Part shown: in pieces, positions 26,417 through 36,450 of the stretch
How positions within the stretch are numbered: the stretch's first letter is position 1
How the letters are laid out: the number at the start of each line of letters is the position of its first letter
From: Sphingobacteriales bacterium
GTDB lineage: Bacteria; Bacteroidota; Bacteroidia; Chitinophagales; UBA2359
Assembly (NCBI GenBank): GCA_016700115.1
Contig: CP064999.1
Coordinates: 4,588,001-4,652,000, forward strand
Length of the DNA: 64,000 nucleotides
Direction: 5' to 3'
Program-made: the position numbers and the translations under genes
The notes under the pieces: model-generated
What the model was told of the DNA's origin: nothing
The model's input: only the letters and a program-made list of their open reading frames with translations
The model's database searches: none

Positions 26417-27211
26417 ATGTCCCATGTATTTCAAGATGAATTGGACAAAATCTTAGACCAGTATTTAGAAGGCAAACTGAATACGGAAGAAGTTCGCTTG
26501 TTACATAATAAATTGAAGCAGGGAAATTTGGATTCATTTGATGAGCAGGAAGATACGGCTGAAATTTTTTTACCGAACGACATTCGTTTCCCTAAAACAA
26601 GTGAAGAAAAAATGTCCGATCAGTTGTTTTATTCATCTTCGGGAAAAGAATTTGATCTGGAAGAAACAAACTATCAAAAATTTAAACTCCTCAACGGAAA
26701 GTACGCCCCGTTAATCGCCATCTTTTTTACCATCATTTTAGTTGTTCCGTTTTTGTTCATGTTCATGTCCCTTGGAAAAGAACAGACTTTGGTTTTCAGG
26801 CATTTCACCCCTCCTGATATTTTATCTACAAGCAGATCTTTTGAAAATGCAAATTTAGAGAATGAGTGGAATAGTATCGTACTTAAGTATCGTTCCGGAA
26901 ATTTTTCATCTGCTATCGTGTCTTTTGAAAAAATGTTTGACAACCCACTCCCGGATGTGTATATTGACCATTTTTACTTAGGGGTTTGTTATATTGCTAT
27001 AAATGAGCCAAAAATTGCACTAAATCATTTGCAAACTTCTTTGTTCTTAAGCAAGTATTCTGAATTAACCCCTTCAATTCAATGGTATCAGGCATTGGCC
27101 TATATCCAAAACGGACAACCTCAAGATGCCCGCAAAACACTTATCGAACTGACAACTCACCCTGAATTTAAAGATTTTCAAAAAGCCGAATTGCTGCTTT
27201 CTGAACTTTGA
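26417..27211 (+). CDS. Membrane protein with cytoplasmic N-terminus and TPR-like C-terminus
   Basis: 264 residues. The first 100 are acidic and helical (DQYLEGKLNTEEVRLLHNKLKQ, like the start of anti-sigma or zf-HC2-type proteins but with no zinc ligands), then one membrane helix (about 101-120, LIAIFFTIILVVPFLFMF), then a C-terminal region with two or more TPR-like helix pairs (YIDHFYLGVCYIAINEPKIALNHL, WYQALAYIQNGQPQDARK). A scaffold or signalling role is possible but unproven. The ATG at 26417 is taken as start; a TTG three codons upstream is unlikely. Confidence 0.7.
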   Translation: MSHVFQDELDKILDQYLEGKLNTEEVRLLHNKLKQGNLDSFDEQEDTAEIFLPNDIRFPKTSEEKMSDQLFYSSSGKEFDLEETNYQKFKLLNGKYAPLIAIFFTIILVVPFLFMFMSLGKEQTLVFRHFTPPDILSTSRSFENANLENEWNSIVLKYRSGNFSSAIVSFEKMFDNPLPDVYIDHFYLGVCYIAINEPKIALNHLQTSLFLSKYSELTPSIQWYQALAYIQNGQPQDARKTLIELTTHPEFKDFQKAELLLSEL

Positions 27212-27305
27212 ACCAATCTGAATTCAATTTTACCAATTTAGGTTTGATTAGTTAATAATTCTTTTAATTGAGTTCAGCTAATATTTTTATTTCCCAAAAA
27301 GAGTT

Positions 27306-28118
27306 ATGTTGCTTAACATTCCTAATCTCAAACACCTTGATAAAGGCAATTTTTTTCTCATTGCCGGCCCATGTGCTGTAGAAAGTGAAGACATCGTTTT
27401 TGAAATTGCTGATCAGGTTATTCCTTTGACCGATGAGTTAAAAATCCCTTTTATCTTTAAGGCATCCTATCGCAAGGCTAACCGGTCTCGGTTAGATTCC
27501 TTTACCGGAATTGGAGATGAAAAAGCCTTTGAAGTGCTGCAAAAATTACGTAACACCTATCATGTACCGGTTACAACCGATATTCATTTGCCGGACGAGG
27601 CAGTTCATGCAGCAGAGTTTGCCGATGTTTTACAAATTCCGGCTTTCCTTTGCAGACAAACAGAACTTTTGGTAGCTGCTGCTAACACAGGGAAAACGGT
27701 CAATATTAAAAAAGGTCAGTTCCTGTCCCCTCAATCCATGAAATTCGCTATTGATAAAGTCCGGCAATCAGGTAATCCTAATGTCATTGTTACAGAGCGG
27801 GGAACGACATTTGGCTACACAGATTTGGTTGTAGATTACAGAAGTATCCCAATTATGCAATCGTTCAACGTACCTGTAGTATTAGATTGCACACATTCAT
27901 TGCAACAGCCTAACCAATCTGAAGGGATAACAGGAGGTTTACCTGATTTAATCAATACCATAGCTCGTGCCGGTATAGCATCTGGTGTGGATGGTATTTT
28001 TATTGAGACCCATCCAAAGCCTGAAACAGCGAAATCTGATGGTGCTAATATGCTCCGGCTAAGCGAGTTAAAGAAATTATTGACTCAATTAGTGCGAATT
28101 AGAGAATCTATTTATTAA
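27306..28118 (+). CDS. kdsA: 3-deoxy-8-phosphooctulonate synthase
   Basis: Condenses arabinose-5-phosphate and phosphoenolpyruvate to Kdo-8-phosphate for LPS, in the cytoplasm. The 270-residue protein has all family marks: FLIAGPCAVES (about 17-27), KASYRKANRSRLDSFTG (about 56-72), TTDIHLPDEA, the INIKKGQFLSP segment, GTTFGY, and the late ETHPKPETAKSDGANML. It stands between two exported-protein genes on the same strand; a -7 box at 28116 marks a new promoter directly behind it. Confidence 0.95.
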   Translation: MLLNIPNLKHLDKGNFFLIAGPCAVESEDIVFEIADQVIPLTDELKIPFIFKASYRKANRSRLDSFTGIGDEKAFEVLQKLRNTYHVPVTTDIHLPDEAVHAAEFADVLQIPAFLCRQTELLVAAANTGKTVNIKKGQFLSPQSMKFAIDKVRQSGNPNVIVTERGTTFGYTDLVVDYRSIPIMQSFNVPVVLDCTHSLQQPNQSEGITGGLPDLINTIARAGIASGVDGIFIETHPKPETAKSDGANMLRLSELKKLLTQLVRIRESIY

Positions 28119-28123
28119 CTTTG
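28116..28123 (+). promoter_or_regulatory. -7 promoter box before the NlpC/P60-like gene
   Basis: TAACTTTG, matching TAnnTTTG, 72 bases before the ATG at 28196 and overlapping the kdsA stop codon. It is followed by GCGCGGC, as is common near such sites. Confidence 0.4.
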
Positions 28124-28195
28124 CGCGGCTACAAATATTTTGCGCCTTATTTAGCCAACCAACAATTAAGTAACTAAACGGTTAAATACCAGTTT

Positions 28196-29308
28196 ATGAC
28201 TAAATTCCCCAAACTATTGGGTGTATTGTTGATGTTGATACCCCTTAAGGGGTTAAACAGTTTCACAGAATACGTAGATATATCCAGCTACCGAATTTGT
28301 TATGCTAAAGACAGTGGCGGATGTTTATCTGACCCTGCACCTCAACCGGAAGATGAGTTGATTTCTGATAATAATTCGGAGGCACAAAACGGACAAATCA
28401 ATACACCAGAATTTAAAGAAGACCGAAAACTTTCTGTCAAAGGTAAATCTAAAAGAAACAAGGCTTTTCCTACTACTGTTGCTGACGAAAGCGCTGAGTG
28501 GGTTCAGGCCAATTCTGCCAACAGTCAATCAGAAGAAGAAATCAGTTACCGCGCCGGTTCCAGCAGAAAAACAGTAAATTCTGCAGGAGTTGTTGTTGCT
28601 GATGATGCCATCAGATATGCCATAAATTTGGTTCCTGTTGCAGATTCTTACGAAAGCTACAACGGTTATAAGCCTGATATTAAAAAAGGCAGCTACAAAA
28701 CTGTTTTGAGCGACATTAAAAAACACAAACAATTTTTGTCGGACGCTTTGGACAGAAGCAAATCACCGTCTGAAAAGCACGCTATTATTCAGGACGCATC
28801 TAACCTTTTTTCGGATGCTTTTCTGAACCATATCATGCCATTTTGGTATGGCACCCCTTGGGATTTTGACGGACATACTGATATTCCGGGAAGAGGACAA
28901 ATTGCATGTGGATATTTAGTTTCGACCACATTGAACCATTTAGGAGTTAACGTGAACCGATATAGTTTAGCTCAACAATGGCCGATTGATATCGTCAGAA
29001 GCCTTTGCATGAATGACTATTACCACTATGCAGTTAAAAGCCAAGCGATTGAAGGGATTAGAAATATGGGGTATGGCCTTTATGTTTTAGGCTTAGATAA
29101 TCATGTTGGCTTTGTAAAATATGACGAATGGGGAGTTCACTTTATCCATTCTAATTGGGCAGGAAGCCAAACTGTTGTTTCAGAAGACCCCCAATATTCT
29201 ACAGCATTCACGTCTTCTAAAAATTACTATGTTGGAAAGCTGACCGAAAATGAAACCTTTATCACCAAATGGCTACAAGCAACCGGTTTTAAAGTTCAAA
29301 AAGGTTAA
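28196..29308 (+). CDS. Exported putative cysteine hydrolase (NlpC/P60-like)
   Basis: 370 residues: a signal peptide, a hydrophilic low-complexity region (to about residue 130), a helical part, and a C-terminal domain that looks like a papain/NlpC-P60-type hydrolase. Candidate catalytic residues are Cys238 in IACGYLVSTTLNHLG, His303 in DNHVGFVKY and His318 in HFIHSNWAG, in the Cys-His-His order of NlpC/P60. A preceding WYGTPWDF motif is also typical of the N-terminal edge of this fold. It may cut peptidoglycan peptides or a related amide, but no substrate can be named. Downstream it is convergent with the giant T9SS gene. Confidence 0.62.
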   Translation: MTKFPKLLGVLLMLIPLKGLNSFTEYVDISSYRICYAKDSGGCLSDPAPQPEDELISDNNSEAQNGQINTPEFKEDRKLSVKGKSKRNKAFPTTVADESAEWVQANSANSQSEEEISYRAGSSRKTVNSAGVVVADDAIRYAINLVPVADSYESYNGYKPDIKKGSYKTVLSDIKKHKQFLSDALDRSKSPSEKHAIIQDASNLFSDAFLNHIMPFWYGTPWDFDGHTDIPGRGQIACGYLVSTTLNHLGVNVNRYSLAQQWPIDIVRSLCMNDYYHYAVKSQAIEGIRNMGYGLYVLGLDNHVGFVKYDEWGVHFIHSNWAGSQTVVSEDPQYSTAFTSSKNYYVGKLTENETFITKWLQATGFKVQKG

Positions 29309-29347
29309 TTCCGACTATCAGTTTTCGTTGGCAAAATTCTTCTAAAT

Positions 29348-32300
29348 CTATCTGATTAAGGTTACATTACCTTTAAGATAATACTCTTGGGGGCTGTTGA
29401 GCATTTTGTATTTAAGATGCCAAACATACACACCTAATTCACAGTCTTTGTTGTTAAAAGTTCCGTTCCATCCTTCGGACTGTGACTGAGTACTAAAAAC
29501 CTGTTCTCCCCATCTGTTAAATATCTGCATTTCGAAGGTTTCCATTCCGATAGTTACCGGTCTGAAAACATCGTTTCTGCCATCCTGATTTGGTGAAAAA
29601 GCATTGGGCAACACAAAATCATTGCTCAATTCAATGCAGATGTTCCTGCTTATAACTGCATTACAATTACCTTCGTTTTCCAGGTAAAGCGTTACCGTAT
29701 AGGTTCCCGGCAATTCATAATAATGTTGTACTATTTCTCCATAGAAATATTCTGCGGTTGAGCCATCTCCAAAATCCCAATAACCTGATGTCCCGCCTAA
29801 ACTAAAATCTGTGAAATACAATTGTAAAGATTTTACACATCCTGCCTGATTTTCGTTAGTTTCAAAGCCTGCATAGACCAATGGATAATTAGGCATATCA
29901 ATTACCACATCAGTATGACAACCTGTTTCTGAATTGGTAATTACAGCATAATAAGTTCCCGCTGTACCGCTTATATAGGTAGAATTTTGAGAAGTATGTT
30001 GCCAGTTAACGATGTATTCTGCATCATCCGGAAGATTTAAATCAATAAATCCCTCCTGTCCGTAACAAACGGGCTGATTGGTTGTGTAAGTATAGCTGAT
30101 TGAATCAGCGACACTTACCATAATATCTGCAGTAGCCGGTATGGTACATCCGTCTGTAACAGTTACGGTGTATAAGGTAGTCTGATTTGGGCTGACGGCA
30201 TGTATCTGCCCAAAACCTAAGCTATTGTCCCAGTTATAGGTATAACTCTGATGGGCACCTCCCGATGCAAATGCAGAAACAGGAAGGGAATATCCTTTAC
30301 AAATCAATGTATCAGGGGGGGTGCTGATCGTGATGGAATCGCCAACATTAAAAGCATAAAAGGCCAGATTACTACAACCATTGTCATATTGATAAGTCAA
30401 CAAAACAGGTCCGGGACCAGCATCAACAGGATTAAAAGTATATCCGTCTGTAGCATTTCCGGTTATTCCTATTCCAGTAAATGTGCCTCCGAAAGGGGTT
30501 GCATTCAGAGGCAAATCAATATTATTATAACAGACAAACGTTCCAAAGGTCTGTATAGTAACCGGTTCAACAGAATTGACAAAAACGATAAGGGTATCTG
30601 TACAACCTGATGGTGATTGATAAATGATGTTGTTTACGGGATTGGCAAGCAATGGGTCAAAAATGCCGATGGTTTCAGCACCGGGCAAAATTCCGGTTCC
30701 TGTCCATAATCCTCCGGGTGGATTTGGTGGTGAGAAGTTTGGAATTACAAAGAAAGCATCTGTAACACAGCGGATTAGATCACCACCGGCATCAATCGGA
30801 TGAACGGTCATAATCATCAAACTGCTGCAACCGTTGACCGAATAGGAAAGCTGATAGGTTCCGGGCAAAACCGAAGAAGGATTGAAATAAGCAGGAGTTC
30901 CGGAGCCGACAATACCACTACCTGACCAAAAGCCTCCGGGTGGTGATGCTAAATTGCTGATATTGATTGAATCGGCATTGTGACAAATACCTAAAGAATT
31001 GTTGCTGATTACCGTATTGTTTACATCTAAAGTTAACTGATCGGAACATCCGTCAAAAGTATAGGTCAGGACTTCGGAAAAATCATTTCCACCCTGAATA
31101 GTCGGGTTAAAAGTACCGGTAACAGGGTTAGTAAGTCCGGAAGGCAAACTGTTTGAGGACCAAATTCCGCCGGGAGGCAGTCCTATGCCTGGTAAACTGA
31201 TGATTGGGGCAGCAAAAGGACAGACTTGCAGATAGTCCTGTACATCAACATCTACGACAGATACATTAATTTGCTCTGCACAGTTTCCGGGTAAATTGTA
31301 TTGTAGGGTATAGTTTCCAGCACCGGCATCGGTCGGAGAGAAAAAAGTATTTCCGGCATTTGTAAAAATAGCTGAGCTACCGGTCCACCATCCACCGGAA
31401 GGCGATGCAAACAATTCTATATCAGTAGCGCAAACTACTGTGGCACTAACATTTAGGTTAATTGCCTGTACGTTTACAGAGGTTTGTCCTGCGCATCCAT
31501 TATCTGTGGTGAAAGTTAAAGAATAAACTCCTCCGGCTCCGGGAGTAAATAAGCCTGCGGGAGTAATAAACCCTCCGGTATCAGACCATTGACCTGACAT
31601 TGGTGGGGGATCTACCATAAATGGCGCTCCGCCTTCACAGGTTGCATAAATATCTGTAAATACAGGAGTCGGGTGAACAATGGCAGTTGTTGTGGTTGAA
31701 CATTCGTTTTCAAAATATGTCAATTCAAAAGTGCCGGCATCGGAGACAGAGAAAAGATTTCCGGAAAGATTATCTCCTTCCCAAAAGCCGGAATCCGGTA
31801 AAAGGGGCATGGTTAAGCCTTCTGACTGACATACTTCCACAATTGTATCCGGCAAAAGAGGAGCCGGATTAAACACCACAACTGCTGTATCATAGCGTGT
31901 TGCACCTGTAGCATCGGTCAAAATTGCCACATACTCAATCGTATAAGAAGTGGCTGTAGCCGGGGCTGTTACAATATAAGGATCGTAAGGCAATTGGGTA
32001 TCTATGCCAAAAGGATTACCTCCCCCGTTGACTGACCAATTTAACGTATAAGGCGATACGCCTCCGCCTATATCCAAATTAAGCGTGTCTGACTGCCCGG
32101 GACATAACAAACTATCTATACTCAGGCTGACATAGAATGGACAAATTGCAATTTCCCGTTCTACTAAATAAATCTGATTGCCGCTTTGAATTTGCAGCGA
32201 AATGACGACAGGAGAAGGAGTATTTGCACTGAAACAAATGGTGTGCGGGCCTTCTCCAACGAGGTAGTCATAGGGAGGAGCCCAATTGTATTCATACTCA

Positions 32301-34384
32301 AAAGTACCCCCATAAGCAGTTGCTTCTATTTCGGCACAATAGCCGGTGTCTTCACAAACACTGTTAGGCGTATCTAAAACTACAACAAACGGGCAGTTTT
32401 GCAACCACCCTGTAGCCGTGATACTTGTCCCTGTGCCATCGGAAATGATGGCAGCTATCGGCATAATAGTATCTGTTATACAAATAAAATGAGGGCCAAA
32501 GCCTTGCAAAGTGTCAAACGGTGCTTGCCACTGAACGGTATAATTACCATCTCCACCCTGAGCAATTGCAGTTACCGGAATACAAAAGTTGACATCTGTC
32601 AGGGAATCACAAGCATAAACGGCTACGGCTACGAAGGCCTGTAAAGGGCAAACATCAACAAACCAAGAGGCGAAAACCTGTACTCCGGTAAAATTATCGG
32701 TTACTGTTAACGAATAGTTAGTGGGTTGTGTTATCGTAATTGTTCCTGAAGCTACATTAGCCCCTTCGTTTAAGGCCGGAGACCACTGATAGCTATAATC
32801 ATTGGATGGTCCGGTAACAATTGCGCTGATGTCTGCTGTTTCATTACAAACTAAGTCCGGTCCGGCTATTGAAGCTGTCAAGGGGCATAGGTCAATCAAA
32901 ATATCGGTGATTTCAATTGATTGTCCGGTAACAGCATCAGTTACCGTTACACTGTAAAGAGTTGGGGCTGTTATCTGAACAGTCCCCCCTTGTACGTTTG
33001 CACCTTCTATGAGTGCGGGATTCCAAAGATAATTGTATTGTCCGCTTCCTCCGGAGGGGTTGGCATTAATGGGCAAAGGCGCACCACAGTACAAACCAGA
33101 TGTACTGACCGTAGCTGTAAAGGGGCATACGGTTAGGTTTGCCGAAGCTGTTGCAGTGTTTCCGGTAGCATCGGTAACCGTTACATTCAATGTTGTATTA
33201 GAAACGGCACAGACCGAGTTTGTTGCTGCGTTGCTGAAAATATTGGTAACTGCTGTGGGGTCTGAAGCCTGCCATTGGTATGTATATGGCGGATAACCTC
33301 CGGTTGTAATTGTGCTTAGATTTAAACAATTACCTTCACAAAAACTTGCATCCGGCAAAAAAGCCGTAAAAGGACAAACTTCAATATAAGTACTTACTGT
33401 TACACTTTGCCCTAACCCGTCCGTTACGGTTAGAAAATAGGTCGTAGAAACCGGCGGGCAAGCATTTCCCTGTGCTACATTTGCACCTTCCAGTAAAGGA
33501 GGAGACCATGTGTAGTTATACACTCCGTTTCCCCCCGTAACAATCGGGCTGAGAAAAGAACAACTGCCGCAGTTGATATATTCTTCGGGTAACAAGACTT
33601 CTAACGGACAATTTGTAACGGTAAAATTAGCTACTGCGTTAAAATTCCATACATCATCGCAAATATCTGTATAAGAATAGAAAAAAAACAGACCATAGAC
33701 CCCGCCTGAAGTAATTGGGTTTGCGAGTTCAATTAAGATGGAAGTGGTTTGCCCGTTTATACAGTTCTGAGGAATTGCATTTGAAACAGCGGGAGCATTA
33801 CTGCCGCTGATGGTAAAACTTCCTGCTGTTACAGCACTGCAAAGGATTGGTGCAGGTAAGTTTATGAGGAAGGATTCTTCCAGACAGGGCACATCGTTAA
33901 TGGTAAAAGGCGGAATAGGAGGAGGTTGTTGAAGCGTTGCATCCCAACTGATATTGAATCCCGGTCGGGTAACCGCCAAATCGGAGTAAAAATGGAAGGT
34001 GAAACAGGAAATTCCGCCTGCTGCCTGACCGGGAATAGTGATGGAAGTGGGAGACTGATCTCCATTTAATGTCATCAGCATAGTTCCGCTCAGATCATTC
34101 CCCGCATAGATTGTCAGTGAATCATGGGTGGCTTCTGTGCTGAATGAGTTTACAGAGATGGTGATTTGCACGGCATTGGGAATACAGACTGTAAAAGTCT
34201 GATTTTCATTCAGACCATAATCTCCCGGATTGTTCCCGCCAATACCTCCATCTTCCACATCTCCTTCGCAGTCAATGACCGTTTCACCATTATTACTCAA
34301 CAAGTCGTATTGCGCCTGTATTACGGCAGAATAAGAAAACAACAGGAAAAGGAAAGTCAGATATTGGTGTAAAAGTCTGGGCAT
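29348..34384 (-). CDS. Giant adhesin-like protein with CUB, repeats, PKD and T9SS type B sorting domain
   Basis: 1678 residues. A signal peptide (FLFLLFSYSAVIQAQ) is followed by a CUB-like domain (to about 160), then a series of about 80-residue repeats each marked by a C-P-F/L motif and a YxYxWxP ... TVTD core (seven CPF/CPL copies), then a second set of shorter Gly/Trp-rich repeats (GGxWTGxG type). A PKD domain (FTDFSLGGTSGYWDFGDGS) precedes the gliding-motility-associated C-terminal domain (LPNAFSPNQDGRNDVF ... IFNRWGEQVF), the type B T9SS signal. It is a cell-surface, probably adhesive protein. The ATG at 34384 starts the signal peptide. Confidence 0.85.
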   Translation of the reverse strand: MPRLLHQYLTFLFLLFSYSAVIQAQYDLLSNNGETVIDCEGDVEDGGIGGNNPGDYGLNENQTFTVCIPNAVQITISVNSFSTEATHDSLTIYAGNDLSGTMLMTLNGDQSPTSITIPGQAAGGISCFTFHFYSDLAVTRPGFNISWDATLQQPPPIPPFTINDVPCLEESFLINLPAPILCSAVTAGSFTISGSNAPAVSNAIPQNCINGQTTSILIELANPITSGGVYGLFFFYSYTDICDDVWNFNAVANFTVTNCPLEVLLPEEYINCGSCSFLSPIVTGGNGVYNYTWSPPLLEGANVAQGNACPPVSTTYFLTVTDGLGQSVTVSTYIEVCPFTAFLPDASFCEGNCLNLSTITTGGYPPYTYQWQASDPTAVTNIFSNAATNSVCAVSNTTLNVTVTDATGNTATASANLTVCPFTATVSTSGLYCGAPLPINANPSGGSGQYNYLWNPALIEGANVQGGTVQITAPTLYSVTVTDAVTGQSIEITDILIDLCPLTASIAGPDLVCNETADISAIVTGPSNDYSYQWSPALNEGANVASGTITITQPTNYSLTVTDNFTGVQVFASWFVDVCPLQAFVAVAVYACDSLTDVNFCIPVTAIAQGGDGNYTVQWQAPFDTLQGFGPHFICITDTIMPIAAIISDGTGTSITATGWLQNCPFVVVLDTPNSVCEDTGYCAEIEATAYGGTFEYEYNWAPPYDYLVGEGPHTICFSANTPSPVVISLQIQSGNQIYLVEREIAICPFYVSLSIDSLLCPGQSDTLNLDIGGGVSPYTLNWSVNGGGNPFGIDTQLPYDPYIVTAPATATSYTIEYVAILTDATGATRYDTAVVVFNPAPLLPDTIVEVCQSEGLTMPLLPDSGFWEGDNLSGNLFSVSDAGTFELTYFENECSTTTTAIVHPTPVFTDIYATCEGGAPFMVDPPPMSGQWSDTGGFITPAGLFTPGAGGVYSLTFTTDNGCAGQTSVNVQAINLNVSATVVCATDIELFASPSGGWWTGSSAIFTNAGNTFFSPTDAGAGNYTLQYNLPGNCAEQINVSVVDVDVQDYLQVCPFAAPIISLPGIGLPPGGIWSSNSLPSGLTNPVTGTFNPTIQGGNDFSEVLTYTFDGCSDQLTLDVNNTVISNNSLGICHNADSINISNLASPPGGFWSGSGIVGSGTPAYFNPSSVLPGTYQLSYSVNGCSSLMIMTVHPIDAGGDLIRCVTDAFFVIPNFSPPNPPGGLWTGTGILPGAETIGIFDPLLANPVNNIIYQSPSGCTDTLIVFVNSVEPVTIQTFGTFVCYNNIDLPLNATPFGGTFTGIGITGNATDGYTFNPVDAGPGPVLLTYQYDNGCSNLAFYAFNVGDSITISTPPDTLICKGYSLPVSAFASGGAHQSYTYNWDNSLGFGQIHAVSPNQTTLYTVTVTDGCTIPATADIMVSVADSISYTYTTNQPVCYGQEGFIDLNLPDDAEYIVNWQHTSQNSTYISGTAGTYYAVITNSETGCHTDVVIDMPNYPLVYAGFETNENQAGCVKSLQLYFTDFSLGGTSGYWDFGDGSTAEYFYGEIVQHYYELPGTYTVTLYLENEGNCNAVISRNICIELSNDFVLPNAFSPNQDGRNDVFRPVTIGMETFEMQIFNRWGEQVFSTQSQSEGWNGTFNNKDCELGVYVWHLKYKMLNSPQEYYLKGNVTLIR

Positions 34385-34437
34385 AGTGCTGTAATCTTTG
34401 ATAAAGTGCAAAAACCTTTTACCGGAATTGTCTTTAG

Positions 34438-34445
34438 CAAAGATA
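34438..34445 (-). promoter_or_regulatory. -7 promoter box before the giant T9SS gene
   Basis: TATCTTTG on the minus strand, matching TAnnTTTG, 53 bases before the ATG at 34384. It supports this start over the longer frame from 34411. Confidence 0.4.
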
Positions 34446-34489
34446 AGCAGGAAAATAAAAGCGCGATTAAAAGCTTAAAAGAAGTGCGG

Positions 34490-36301
34490 TTAATTGACCA
34501 AATCCCCTCTCAATTTGCGGTATCTTTTACGTGCTTCCACTACATAGAGGCTTCCCGGGTAGTTTATCAGCAGGTTTTGATAGTGCTCCATGGCCTTTTC
34601 TTTATTGCCAAATTGGTTTTCGTTTAGTTCTGCCAACTGAAACAGGGCATCATCGGCCAAAATATCGGTTCCGTAGCTGTCTAATACTTCATTCAGGTAC
34701 TGAGCTGCTTCGGTATATTTTCTTTGCTGTTTTGACAATTGTGCGCGGGCAAACAAAATGTCGTCGTTCAGGGCATGTGCCGGATATTCTTTGTTAACTG
34801 AATCTAAGGTGGCAATAGCTGCCGTTCTTTTGTTTTGTAAAATCAATAACTCAGCACGGGCATACATTTGCATCGGAACGGCCGAAGTGTCGAGACCGAG
34901 ATTGTCGGTGATAAAGACGGATAATTTTAAGGCATCATTGGCGATTAACTCGGATGTTGAGGCTTTCAGTACATTTAACTGCGCCTGTGCCCATTCAAAA
35001 TCTCCATTAAAATAAGATAGTTTTGCGTTTTTGTAACGCGCTTCTTCTCCAAGAATGTCTTCTTTAAAATCTTTGTCCACCTGAGAATAGAAAAGGGTTG
35101 CTTCCCAGATTTCACCGGCCATCAGGTAATAATCTCCCAAATCGAGTTTGGTCAGGGCACGATTGTAGGTGCTGATTGCCGGAATTTTAAGTGCTTCCTC
35201 TAAAAGGGTGATGGCAGGATTTGTTTCATTCAGATAATATGCATAAAGGGCTGCTAAATCGCGGATTGCAGATATGGTATTTGAGTTTTTACCAAACACA
35301 CGCAAAAATTCGAGATAATCGGTTTCCAAACCTTTTAAATCTTCCGTAGAGTAATCGGTTTGTACAATTTTTTCGTTGCGGCAGTTTAAGATTTCTTCGC
35401 GCGTTCGCAGGTAGTGCGGATTGGTTTCTCCTTTTGCAATCACATATTCATAAGCGCTGAGTGCTATGTCATATTGTTTTTCAGTACGTGCTTTTCGCGC
35501 GAGTTCCAGTACTCTGCGTCCGTCTTCGTTCAACCTTTTGTCCAAAGCTTTTACCTGAATAAATGCTTGTTCGAAATCTTTTTGCTGATAAAATGCCCAA
35601 ATCAAAATTTCGGTAAATACCAATTCTTCGTTGTTGGCTTGTATTCTTCCATAAAGCTGGCGTTGAAGCTCTTCGATATCTTCTTCTTTGTTGGTAAACC
35701 GGATAAGTTCGTTAAAAATTATCTGTATATGCCCGGGTTGAAGAGAGGCGTAGTCTAAATAAGCAGAAATGGCATTTTTAGATTCTCCGAGCTGCATATA
35801 CTGCTGAGCAATCTCTCTTGCGTGAAGTTTGTCGTTTTTGGTCAGTTCCCTGGCTTTTGTATATGCTTTGATGGCATAATTGTATTCTCCCGAAGAAATA
35901 AATGTAGCGGCTAAAGTATTGATATAGTTTTCTTTGGCAATTTTAAGGGCTTTTTCAAATTCGGCTTCCCCCTCTTCAATTTTGTTTTGATTTTTTAACA
36001 ATAGCCCTAAGTCCACGTATAATGACGGGTCGTTTTTGTCTTGTTTGAGTTGTTTTTTTACCAATTCCTCTGCACGTACAAAGTCTTTAATTGCCAGCAA
36101 TGCCTGATAATACTGCCGGTAGTATGCGGAACTTTGAGGTTGTTTTTCATATAGTTTTTCAAAAATTGTAGCCGCTTTTTCGTATTCACCCTGTCTTATA
36201 TATTGCTGCCCCAGACGCACATCTAAAAGAGGGTCTTGCTGTTGAGCAATCAAACTGAAGGAAACTAACAAAATCAGACTTAGAAAGATAAATCGGAACA
36301 T
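34490..36301 (-). CDS. Exported TPR-repeat protein
   Basis: 603 residues with signal peptide (FIFLSLILLVSFSLIAQ) and TPR helix pairs throughout, starting LDVRLGQQYIRQGEYEKAATIFEKL and ending with tandem YTEAAQYLNEVLDSYG / EKAMEHYQNLLINYPGS units. Such proteins usually scaffold periplasmic or outer-membrane complexes. It lies 85 bases upstream of the giant T9SS gene on the same strand, so the two may be co-transcribed; a role in its assembly is only a guess. Confidence 0.83.
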   Translation of the reverse strand: MFRFIFLSLILLVSFSLIAQQQDPLLDVRLGQQYIRQGEYEKAATIFEKLYEKQPQSSAYYRQYYQALLAIKDFVRAEELVKKQLKQDKNDPSLYVDLGLLLKNQNKIEEGEAEFEKALKIAKENYINTLAATFISSGEYNYAIKAYTKARELTKNDKLHAREIAQQYMQLGESKNAISAYLDYASLQPGHIQIIFNELIRFTNKEEDIEELQRQLYGRIQANNEELVFTEILIWAFYQQKDFEQAFIQVKALDKRLNEDGRRVLELARKARTEKQYDIALSAYEYVIAKGETNPHYLRTREEILNCRNEKIVQTDYSTEDLKGLETDYLEFLRVFGKNSNTISAIRDLAALYAYYLNETNPAITLLEEALKIPAISTYNRALTKLDLGDYYLMAGEIWEATLFYSQVDKDFKEDILGEEARYKNAKLSYFNGDFEWAQAQLNVLKASTSELIANDALKLSVFITDNLGLDTSAVPMQMYARAELLILQNKRTAAIATLDSVNKEYPAHALNDDILFARAQLSKQQRKYTEAAQYLNEVLDSYGTDILADDALFQLAELNENQFGNKEKAMEHYQNLLINYPGSLYVVEARKRYRKLRGDLVN

Positions 36302-36371
36302 GGCTTAACTTTGAGTTATGAAACAGACATTAAACGAAGGAAGTTGCAGGAAATTGAAAGCATATTCAAAG

Positions 36372-36405
36372 AAAAAGGCTGTACGGATTGGGTACAGCCT
36401 TTTTT
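36372..36405 (-). terminator. Rho-independent terminator behind tonB
   Basis: AAAAAGGCTGTAC (36372-36384) pairs with GTACAGCCTTTTT (36392-36404), a near-perfect 13-bp stem with a 7-base loop; it carries T tracts in both directions but follows the minus-strand tonB gene. Confidence 0.8.
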
Positions 36406-36450
36406 ACTAACAAACATATATGTATGATGGTTGATGAACCGTCATCCAAA

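Noticed and set aside
30251..34400. Plus-strand frames opposite the giant T9SS gene
   Set aside because: They are shadows of the repeat-rich minus-strand coding sequence, with no start context or family.
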